Assembly: GCA_964651785.1 (NCBI GenBank)
Contig: CAZYWJ010000006.1
Span: 1 to 64,000 of the forward strand
From: JAKVAV01 sp964651785
GTDB lineage: Bacteria; Bacteroidota; Bacteroidia; Flavobacteriales_D; Cryomorphaceae
DNA: 64,000 bases
Direction of reading: 5' to 3'
The notes beneath the pieces are model-generated. The model worked only from the letters and a program-made list of their open reading frames with translations, searched no databases and was not told the DNA's origin. The position numbers were made by a program, and so were the translations under genes. Below are positions 54,481-62,692 of this stretch, in pieces (the first letter of the stretch is position 1; every line of letters begins with the position of its first letter).

Positions 54481-56282
54481 CTAGCCCCTCATCGCTTTAA
54501 ATGAGTTGATCAACCCATTGGTGCTGCCATCGTGTGAGGTGACGGCACCGTCTCCTTCAAGCTCGGGAAGAATTTTTTTTGCCAAGACTTTTCCGAGCTC
54601 AACTCCCCACTGATCAAATGAGAATATGTTCCAAATGACTCCTTGAACGAAAATCTTGTGCTCGTACATGGCGATCAAAGAACCCAAGGTATGCGGATCT
54701 ATTTTTTTGACCAAAATAGAATTGGTGGGCCGGTTTCCGGGAAATACCTTGTGTGAAAGGATTCGTTCCAAGGCATCGCCTGTTAAGCCTGAAGCCTGCA
54801 ATTCCTGCCGCGCTTCTGTCTCCGTTTTTCCCTTCATCAAAGCTTCGGTCTGGGCAAAATAGTTTGCCATAAGCTTGGCATGATGGTCGCCGATTGGATT
54901 TTGGCTGATAGCCGGAGCGATAAAATCGCAGGGAATAAGCTTGGTACCCTGATGAATCAATTGGTAAAAGGCATGCTGTCCGTTGGTTCCCGGTTCTCCC
55001 CAAATGATGGGGCCCGTCTCGTAGTCCACCCGTTTTCCGTCACGAGTCGTTGACTTTCCGTTGCTTTCCATATCTCCCTGTTGGAAATATGCGGCAAAAC
55101 GGTGCATGTATTGGTCGTAAGGCAGAATAGCGTGACTGGCAGCGCCGAAATAATTGTTGTACCAGATTCCTAAAAGTGCCAGAATCCCGGGCATGCTTTC
55201 GGACTTTTCTTTTCGAAAATGATCGTCCATTGCCGCAGCGCCCTGAAGCAATCTCTCAAAGTTTTCATATCCCACTCCCAAACAAATCGACAATCCGATA
55301 GCCGACCAAAGGGAATAACGCCCTCCTACCCAATCCCAAAATCGGAACATGTTTTTGGTGTCTATCCCAAATTCGGATACGCCCTCCTCATTCGTTGAAA
55401 GAGCCACAAAATGTTTGGCTACATCATTGGTAGAAGCACCACTATCGAGAAACCAATACTTTGCCGTGTGAGCGTTGGTCATGGTTTCCTGCGTCGTGAA
55501 GGTTTTCGAAGCAATGATGAAAAGGGTGGTGTCAGCATTGAGATTCTTTAAGGTCTCCGCGATATGCGTACCATCAACATTGCTGACAAAGTGCAAGTTC
55601 AATCTCGTCGAATAAGGCTTCAAGGCTTCGGTCACCATCANNNNNNNNNNNNNNNNNNNNNNNNNNNNNNNNNNNNNNNNNNNNNNNNNNNNNNNNNNNN
55701 NNNNNNNNNNNNNNNNNNNNNNNNNNNNNNNNNNNNNNNNACAAAGTGCAAGTTCAATCTCGTCGAATAAGGCTTCAAGGCTTCGGTCACCATCACCGGG
55801 CCGAGGTCTGACCCACCGATTCCGATATTAACCACATCAGTTATTTCCTCTCCCGAGTACCCCTTCCATTGTCCGCTGATGACCTTTTCGGAAAAGACCT
55901 TCATTTGCTTCAAAACTTCGCGCACTTCGGGCATGACATCTTTGCCATCAATCATCACGGGTTCGCTACCTTGATAACGCAGAGCGGTATGCATCACCGC
56001 GCGGTCCTCGGTTTCATTGATGTGCTCACCTCCGAAAAATACTTCAATCGCTTCATCCAGTTTGCACTCTTTCGCCAGAGCGAACAGACGCTGCATTACC
56101 TCTTCGTCAATTCGGTTTTTGCTGTAATCCAACAAGATATTTTCAAAGCACTTGGTGAATTTCTTGAAGCGATCTTCATCATCAGCGAAAAGCTCGCGCA
56201 TGTGAATGTTTTTCATTCGCTCGGCGTGGCGCTCGAGTTCTCGGTGGGCTTTGGTTTCTGTGAAGTTTATTCGTGGAAGCAT
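54481..56282 (-). CDS. pgi: Glucose-6-phosphate isomerase
   Basis: Written as two overlapping frames because of a false gap; collapsing the 55-base duplicate gives a 548-residue enzyme, the same length as E. coli Pgi (549). Visible signatures: NIGIGGSDLGPVMVTEAL, WGEPGTNGQHAFYQLIHQG (catalytic Glu and His) and FSFDQWGVELGK (Schiff-base/ring-opening Lys). It interconverts glucose-6-P and fructose-6-P. Here it lies inside the maltodextrin locus and would receive glucose-6-P made from GH65 products. Confidence 0.95.
55586..55795. other. False gap: 55-base duplicate flanking 100 N (pgi)
   Basis: Bases 55586-55640 and 55741-55795 are identical, and the Ns fill 55641-55740. The two Pgi halves share residues VTEALKPYSTRLNLHF across it. 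Confidence 0.95.
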
Positions 56283-56393
56283 AATAATTTACTTGACTCT
56301 TATGGCACTCTGAATTCTGTCAGTTCAAGTGATTCTGACATCAATCGGGATCGTATCGAGAACCTCTAAAAGGAAATTTTCGCTTAAATGATT

Positions 56394-56448
56394 TCTCGAT
56401 ACATTTTCTGATTCCTTCGTCATCAGAAAACACTCGAAATGACAAAAA
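56394..56448. repeat. Palindromic interspersed repeat between pgi and fbaA
   Basis: TTTTCTGAT and ATCAGAAAA form a perfect 9-bp stem with a 9-base loop (56404-56430), flanked by TTTCTCGA and TCGAAATGACA. This is the TGTCATTTCGA...TCGAGAAA type of degenerate repeat often seen between genes in flavobacteria (from memory). It fills the 220-base spacer's centre; no gene is present. Confidence 0.55.
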
Positions 56449-56502
56449 ATCGTTTTCTCTAATCGACTGAAGAGTTATCAGGTTAATGCAAAAAAATGAT
56501 GA

Positions 56503-57549
56503 TCAATTTCTATTTAAGCAATTCAAATCCTCAAAAGCCTGCGTCAGACGCTTCACAAAGCTCTCCTCTCCTTTTCGCAACCAAACGCGCGGATCGTAGT
56601 TCTTTTTGTTCGGCTTATCATCTCCTTCGGGATTTCCGATTTGCGTTTGGAGATAACCTTCCTTGGATTGGTAGTAATTTTTCACTCCATCCCAAAATGC
56701 CCACTGCATATCTGTATCGATATTCATCTTGATGGCACCGTAGGAAATGGCTTCGCGAATTTCTTCCTGAGATGATCCCGAACCGCCGTGGAAAACAAAA
56801 TTTACCGGTTGAGGTCCGGTGTTGAATTTTTCCTGAATGTACTCTTGAGAATTTTTGAGGATAATCGGCTTCAGTGACACATTACCGGGCTTGTAGACGC
56901 CATGCACGTTTCCGAAAGCGGCCGCAACGGTGAAATTCGGAGAAATTTTCTTCAACCTTTCGTAAGCATAGGCTACCTCTTCGGGCTGCGTGTAGAGCTT
57001 GGAGCTATCAACGTCCGTATTATCGACACCGTCTTCTTCTCCTCCGGTTACACCTAATTCAATCTCCAAAGTCATTCCCATCTTAGCCATGCGCTCGAGG
57101 TATTTTCCTGAGATTTCAATGTTCTCTTCTATCGGCTCTTCGCTAAGATCGAGCATGTGAGAACTATAAAGCGGCTGACCGTTTTTCTCATAATATTTTT
57201 CACCTGCATCCAAGAGGCCGTCTACCCAAGGCAACAATTTTTTAGCGCAATGATCTGTGTGAAGAACGACGGGTACACCGTAGGCCTTGGCCATTTCGTG
57301 TACGTGCAATGCGCCACTGATTCCACCGGCGATAGCTCCTTTCTGGTTTTCAGAACTGATGCCCTTACCGGCAAAAAAGTGAGCGCCCCCGTTTGAGAAT
57401 TGAATGATGACGGGAGAATTCACTTCTCGGGCCGTTTCCAGAACAGCGTTCACGGAATTGGTTCCGATGACGTTTACCGCCGGCAGAGCGAAATCATTAT
57501 CATTAGCGTAGTCTAGTAAGTCAGTAACTTCTTGTCCGTGCAGGACTCC
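56503..57549 (-). CDS. fbaA: Class II fructose-bisphosphate aldolase (5' end in gap)
   Basis: 348 residues are visible, about 10 short at the N-terminus compared with the 359-residue E. coli FbaA. Class IIA motifs: LPAVNVIGTNSVNAVLE, VIIQFSNGG, the Zn ligand segment LHTDHCAKK, ELGVTGGEEDGVDN, FGNVHGVYKPGNV and HGGSGSS. It splits fructose-1,6-bisphosphate into DHAP and glyceraldehyde-3-P. The visible stretch reads without a stop into the 100-N gap and onward into mgsA, which makes an apparent 471-residue fusion that is not real. Confidence 0.93.
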   Translation of the reverse strand, partial: GVLHGQEVTDLLDYANDNDFALPAVNVIGTNSVNAVLETAREVNSPVIIQFSNGGAHFFAGKGISSENQKGAIAGGISGALHVHEMAKAYGVPVVLHTDHCAKKLLPWVDGLLDAGEKYYEKNGQPLYSSHMLDLSEEPIEENIEISGKYLERMAKMGMTLEIELGVTGGEEDGVDNTDVDSSKLYTQPEEVAYAYERLKKISPNFTVAAAFGNVHGVYKPGNVSLKPIILKNSQEYIQEKFNTGPQPVNFVFHGGSGSSQEEIREAISYGAIKMNIDTDMQWAFWDGVKNYYQSKEGYLQTQIGNPEGDDKPNKKNYDPRVWLRKGEESFVKRLTQAFEDLNCLNRN

Positions 57550-57649
57550 NNNNNNNNNNNNNNNNNNNNNNNNNNNNNNNNNNNNNNNNNNNNNNNNNNN
57601 NNNNNNNNNNNNNNNNNNNNNNNNNNNNNNNNNNNNNNNNNNNNNNNNN
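57550..57649. other. Real assembly gap (100 N) between mgsA and fbaA
   Basis: No duplicated flanks. It must hold the last 40-60 codons of mgsA, an intergenic spacer and about 10 codons of fbaA, so roughly 170-250 bases are missing. The frame match across 100 N is chance. Confidence 0.8.
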
Positions 57650-57918
57650 GGCTCGTGGGGATGCTTGTCCATCGGATCGCGAAAGAAAATAACCGCTTGG
57701 ATTTTTCCTTCGGTTACCATGGCCGCAATTTGTGCATCACCTCCTAAAGGGCCTGAAGCCACCTTATGAACTTCCAAACCTGCGCGCTCCACATGGCTAC
57801 CCGTGGTACCCGTCGCCACGAGTTCTACGGATTGCTTTCGCAAGAATTCTTTGTGTTCCTGCAGAAAGGCGACCATATCTGCCTTCTTTCCGTCGTGAGC
57901 TATGATGGCTAGTTTCAT
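57650..57918 (-). CDS. mgsA: Methylglyoxal synthase (3' end in gap)
   Basis: The first 89 of about 130-150 residues are visible: LAIIAHDGKKADMVAFLQEH (1-22), ATGTTGSHVE (phosphate-binding), SGPLGGDAQIAAMV (catalytic Asp) and IFFRDPMDKHPHE. It turns DHAP to methylglyoxal and phosphate, bypassing lower glycolysis when phosphate is short or sugar flux is high. It starts at 57918; a -7-like box, TAAGTTTG on the minus strand (57924-57931), is close upstream. Confidence 0.9.
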
Positions 57919-57934
57919 TCAAACAAACTTAAAC

Positions 57935-58162
57935 ATGTTTCCATCGGATGCACTACCTTTAAAAGAAAAAATGAGCCATTCCGCCGATGTAAAATGGATT
58001 AAAGAGGAAATTGATAAATTAAACGACCCTGAGTTGATTGAGCTTATCAAAAAATTATTGCTCTTTCGATCCAAAGATTCTGAGACAGCTTTGAATAAAG
58101 CTTTGGAGGAAGCCTTAGACGATGTTGCGAAAGGACGGACGATACCCCATGAAGAGGTTTGA
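57935..58162 (+). CDS. Small antitoxin-like protein, probably truncated
   Basis: A 75-residue protein (ATG at 57935; a second ATG at 57971 is equally possible). It has a helix VKWIKEEIDKLNDPELIELIKKLL, then ALEEALDDVAKGRTIPHEEV. The last motif is typical of small antitoxins partnered with RelE/ParE toxins, which usually go on with a short K-K-Y-x-K-W-L tail. Here a TGA follows Val, and the codons after it still read KKYQKWL before a second stop, which suggests a recent nonsense change. It is divergent from mgsA. Confidence 0.5.
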   Translation: MFPSDALPLKEKMSHSADVKWIKEEIDKLNDPELIELIKKLLLFRSKDSETALNKALEEALDDVAKGRTIPHEEV

Positions 58163-58325
58163 AAAAAATACCAAAAGTGGCTCTGATCATTTATTACTGA
58201 AAGAGCTTAAACTGCCTATTTTCAAACAGAATACTGCTAGACTTATATTTTCGATTGTGAGGCTTAATTTGACACAGAGTACACCCGGTATTTTGGCATT
58301 CAAAGCTTATAATTTGAGGTCATAG
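58150..58325 (+). pseudogene. Possible remnant of a RelE/ParE-type toxin
   Basis: In the frame from ATG 58150, the text SDHLLLKELKLPIFKQNTARL and IVRLNLTQSTPGI looks like a shortened RelE/ParE start and middle, then stops after 58 residues. Position directly after the antitoxin-like gene fits a decayed pair. The match is weak and by eye. Confidence 0.28.
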
Positions 58326-58390
58326 AGGATTGCAGTCGCAATCTATGAGATCCAATGAACAAACTATTCGGTTATAAGAATGCAAGAGGC

Positions 58391-58577
58391 TTTCTCTGCG
58401 AACTTTGCGCCAGCTTCGCGGCCTCCGCGTTAAATTAAACAACTACATTGAAGCGACAATCCTTCTCGTATGAACATTTTCGAGAATTGAAGTGATTACT
58501 AAGCACCCTGAAATAGCTTTAACTATCAGGTTCGGGTTAACGCAGAGGCTTGAAGAGTCGGAGAGTGCGCAGAGAAA
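58391..58577. repeat. Inverted pair of GCG-rich repeats in the 444-base geneless spacer
   Basis: 58391-58435 (TTTCTCTGCGAACTTTGCG... ending GCGTTAAA) and the complement of 58536-58577 (TTTCTCTGCGCACTCTCCG... ending GCGTTAAC) are about 70% alike, facing each other 100 bases apart. Apart from the toxin remnant and this pair, the stretch from 58163 to 58606 shows no gene. Confidence 0.6.
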
Positions 58578-58606
58578 ATGTTGAAAAAGATAAAAGTGTT
58601 AAAGAC

Positions 58607-60150
58607 TTACTTTTCACTTTTATAAAAAACATGATACCCAAAAGGCGCCATCTCAAAACCATCCATCGGAATGCTTGCGTAATCCACCTCGTCAAAAAGA
58701 CTGTTTAGTTCCATTTCGGGAAGGCCTTCAAAACTTACACTTAGAGCTTCGTCAGTCATATTGAGCATAACCAACACGGCATGATCGCCTTTCTGTCTTT
58801 TGTAGATGTATACCTTGTCATCATAATCGGTAGCAAAGCGCTCGAAATCCCCGCCGTATTCGCCATTCCATAGCGCCTCATTGTCGCGGTGGAGTTGGAG
58901 CAGTTTGGTGTAAAAGTCTTGTAGATCATACTCTTTCCAATTTATCGTATCCTTCTCGAAAAACTTGAGGGCTTTGTCCATGCCCGCTTCCTGACCNNNN
59001 NNNNNNNNNNNNNNNNNNNNNNNNNNNNNNNNNNNNNNNNNNNNNNNNNNNNNNNNNNNNNNNNNNNNNNNNNNNNNNNNNNNNNNNNNNNNNNNNTTAT
59101 CGTATCCTTCTCGAAAAACTTGAGGGCTTTGTCCATGCCCGCTTCCTGACCGCTGTAGAGCAAAGGCATGCCGTCGATGGTATAAGCCAAAACTGCATAA
59201 GTTTTATGACCCTCCATGCCGTAACGCTCCATCACCGTACCGTTCCAGGAATTCTCATCGTGATTGGTGGTGAAGTACATGCGGTAGGCGTCGTCGGGAA
59301 AAAGTGTGTCCTGCTTAGCCATGTACTCATCCAGAGCGGCAAGGGTTTTCTCGCCTGTAGCAATGCCGTTCATCACGTGCAAAAATTCCCACGCATAGGT
59401 CATATCGAAAGCCTTTTCGTGAAGCTCCTGATCTTCCCACTCGGCGAGCATGAAAATGTCAGATTTAACCGCTTCCAAACTGTCGCGAGCGGTTTCCCAG
59501 AAATCAGTCGGGACAAATCCCGCTACATCACAACGGTAGCCGTCTATATCGGCTTCGCGCACCCAAAATTGCAGCGCATCGATCATCTCAGCCCGAAGTT
59601 CTTCATTCTCGTAATTCAAGTCCGCCACATCGCTCCAATCGGTTCCTTCGGGCATCTGCAGATTTCCCAACGAATCCAAATTGTAGTAGTCTTTGTGATC
59701 CTCCGACCACACGTGATCGAATGCGGTGTGGTTGGCTACCCAATCCAAAATGACCTTCATATCCAATTCGTGAGCTTGGTCGACCAAACTTTTCAAGTCT
59801 TCCATAGTTCCGAATTCGGGATTAACGGCCTTGTAATCCTGCACCGAATAATAACTACCCTTTCCGCCTTTTCGGTTTATCTCACCGATGGGATGAACCG
59901 GCATCAACCACACGATTTTAATGCCCATATCTTTAAGTCGAGGCAAGTCTTTCGCAAATGCATTCAGCGTACCTTCAGGTGTATGCTGCCTGATGTTTGC
60001 TTCGTAGATCGTAGCGTTTTTTGACCACTCATCGTGACTAGTGGCCTCTTGCGACTCTACATTATTTGCTTTTTCATTTTCCGACTTCGATGCATTTTCG
60101 CATGCCGTGAAAGAAAAAAGTGTGATTAAGAGAATGATTAGGTTTCTCAT
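58607..60150 (-). CDS. GH13 alpha-amylase lipoprotein
   Basis: The frame is split by a false gap; the true product is about 462 residues. Lipobox SFTAC (Cys near 17). It is a compact GH13 barrel without CBM: ATIYEANIRQHTPEG (about 47), LDWVANHTAFDH, nucleophile Asp208 in GYRCDVAGF, Glu237 in FMLAEWED, Asp298 in FTTNHDEN, and a short C domain at 385-462. It acts on maltodextrins in the periplasm or at the outer membrane. Its ATG is 2 bases after the stop of the next upstream GH13 gene. Confidence 0.92.
58942..59151. other. False gap: 55-base duplicate flanking 100 N (GH13 lipoprotein)
   Basis: Bases 58942-58996 and 59097-59151 are identical around 100 N (58997-59096). Collapsing them joins the two frames at GQEAGMDKALKFFEKDTI. 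Confidence 0.95.
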
Positions 60151-60152
60151 AT

Positions 60153-62692
60153 TTATTGGTTTAATATTTCGAATGAAACGGGATTGAGTCTTACGGTGAT
60201 GGCGCGACTTTCTACAGAGACTACATTGTCAAAATTGGCCTTGAGTCCCTCTATATTGTACTGCACGGGTATTTCGATAGTCACCTCCTTGGCTTCGCGA
60301 CTTGAGTTTAAGACCAAAATAACCGTTTGGTCAAAATAGTTTCTCAACAGCACCATATGCTCATCTGAAACTTCCAAAACTTCCGTATCGCCGTAGAGCA
60401 ATGGCATGGAGTTTTTGCGCAAATTGGCGAACGCCGTGACTTTATCCAGCATGGCTTGTTCGCGTTCGGTAAGGTCATCGCCAAATTGCATCATGCGGCG
60501 GTTATCGGGATCGCCCGCTCCGATCATACCGTACTCGTCGCCGTAGTAGATGACGGGGATTCCCGGCGCAAAAAAGTTGAAGGCTTGGAGCAATCCCAGT
60601 CGGTTAAAGCCGATGGTATCACCGCGAGTGATATCGCGCGTCCATCCTGCCAGTTTTGGGTCTTCGCCAAAATCTACCGTTCCATCGGCGTAGGAGATAA
60701 AACGCGTTCGGTCTTGGTTTCCCGAAATATTTCCCATCAAATGGTGATCGCCGTATCCTAAAAGGCTTTGACCGAAAACGCGGTTGAGATCGTTCAAACT
60801 ACCATCGTCTTTTCCGAAGGCAGAAACCGCCGCATCGTAGAGATTGAAGTCAAACTGCGCATCCAGCATTCCCGAGCTGATGTAGCTTCCGATCAAATCG
60901 GGATTACCGTAAGTCTCGCCGATTTGATAAATGCTGCGGTCTTCGGGAACTACGACGCGGTACTTCAATTTTCGCGTAAGCTCACGCCAAAAATTGAGTG
61001 GAATGTGTTTGGTAGCATCGTGGCGAAAACCGTCGATCGGAAACTCCTCAAACCAATAGAGGGCGCTATCCGTCATAGCAGCGGTTACATCGTCGCGACT
61101 CAAATCGAGGGTAGGCATGAAGGTGTCAAACCAAGTGGTGAGGCGGTATTCATCCCAACGTTCAGTGTTCAAAGAACCATCGGGAAGGTAGAGCTCCGTA
61201 GCCCAATCGGGATGCTGCTGATAAACGGGGTGCTCTTCGTGCACGTGATTGGCCACGTAGTCGAGAATGACATTCATCTCAGCTCCGTGCGCTTCATCGA
61301 TAAGGACATTCAGAACCGAATCGTTCCCAAAACGGTAGTCGACTTTAGAAGAGGAAATCGGCCAATAGCCGTGATATCCCGAAAACTTGGTCTTAACTCC
61401 GCCCTTGTCCCAAAGACCGTAAGCCCCGTCAGGATTTTGCACAATTGGCGAAAGCCATACCGTGTTCATTCCCAATTTTTGAAAATAGCCCTCTTCGATT
61501 TTTTGGTTCACGCCTGCCAAATCTCCGCCGTAATAATTGGCAATCGGTAAAATTTCGGAATCCTGAACGGGGAAATTATTGGATGAGTCGGCATCGACAA
61601 ATCGATCAACCATCATAAAATACATCGACCATGTTTGCTTATCCTTTCGGCTGAGCTGATCTGCTTCCATCACGGGAGTACCATTGGCCAATGGAATCAG
61701 CACATCATTGGTGCGCTGCTCGCCGTCACTTCCAAAAACGCGAATATGCGAACGATCAACCTCATTGGCGGCAGCCGGAACGGGAAAACTCAAGCGATCA
61801 CCTCTCCTTTTATACCATTCTTCATCAAGAAGCTGATTTTCCCAGAGAATCAACGGCTTATTCAGATTGTCGGGATAGGTCAAAACAATGCTATCCTTCA
61901 AAAATCCATAGGTGGAGATATGCGGCCTGTCGGCAATGGTACCGACTTGAAAAGTGGAATTAAAGCCGCCCGAACCGTTGTCTTTCTTATCCTCATTAGT
62001 CGGGTCGAGCATCTCATTCCCATCTTGCACCACCAAGTACTCGTAGAGCCCGGGGTTGAGCACGAGTGTATCGTACCACGTGTCTCCCGATCGGGTGAGC
62101 ATTCCCGCTTTGTAATTCCATCCGTTGAAATTCCCTTTCAATCCTATCTCATCAGGATTTTCTTCGGGTGGGGAATACTTAAAAATGTGTGCCTGCTTGC
62201 GACTTTTGAAAACTGGAATTTCGTATTCAACTCCNNNNNNNNNNNNNNNNNNNNNNNNNNNNNNNNNNNNNNNNNNNNNNNNNNNNNNNNNNNNNNNNNN
62301 NNNNNNNNNNNNNNNNNNNNNNNNNNNNNNNNNNTAAAAATGTGTGCCTGCTTGCGACTTTTGAAAACTGGAATTTCGTATTCAACTCCTTCGTAGCTCA
62401 CCGAAACGTAAGAAACTGGAGATGAAGAAGAGAAACTCGACAAGCTTATCACGCCCGACTCAACATGGTAAGAAAAGTCTGCTTCGCCTGCGAATTGGAT
62501 TGAATCGACCTTTCGGGGATTTTCGAAATAATCACCAAGGTGAATCTCAGTCTGACCGAAATCCAATCTTATCGGGCTGGCCAATCCTACGATGGCGTCG
62601 CCGTTTGCAATTTCAGCTTTTGGTTTTTCATTTTGGCTGCAGCCAAAAAAGCCCAAACTCAAAACGAGCAGGGCGGCTTTTATTTGGTTCAT
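60153..62692 (-). CDS. GH13 neopullulanase-like lipoprotein (SusG-like)
   Basis: Collapsing a false gap gives about 794 residues. Lipobox GFFGC (Cys 18). An N-terminal domain (about 30-115) is followed by an E-set/CBM48-like module (about 125-205, LKGNFNGWNYKAGML), the GH13 barrel (about 300-680), and a C-terminal beta domain. Catalytic residues: Asp507 in GFRHDATKHI, Glu541 in QIGETYG, Asp609 in GNQDRTRF. It should cut maltodextrins near the cell surface. Its ATG overlaps the GH65 stop by 4 bases (ATGA). Confidence 0.92.
62180..62389. other. False gap: 55-base duplicate flanking 100 N (SusG-like gene)
   Basis: Bases 62180-62234 and 62335-62389 are identical around 100 N (62235-62334). Collapsing them gives a continuous frame through QAHIFKYSPPEENPDEIG. 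Confidence 0.95.

Noticed and set aside
56503..57918. MGS-aldolase fusion protein
   Set aside because: Both parts are incomplete at the N run and both families are stand-alone enzymes; the open frame across 100 N is chance.
59206..60024. 272-residue open frame opposite the GH13 lipoprotein
   Set aside because: Shadow frame of a conserved enzyme; its residue pattern follows the complement of GH13 codons.
60768..61550. 260-residue open frame opposite the SusG-like gene
   Set aside because: Same reason: antisense shadow in a GC-richer coding region with no start context or family features.
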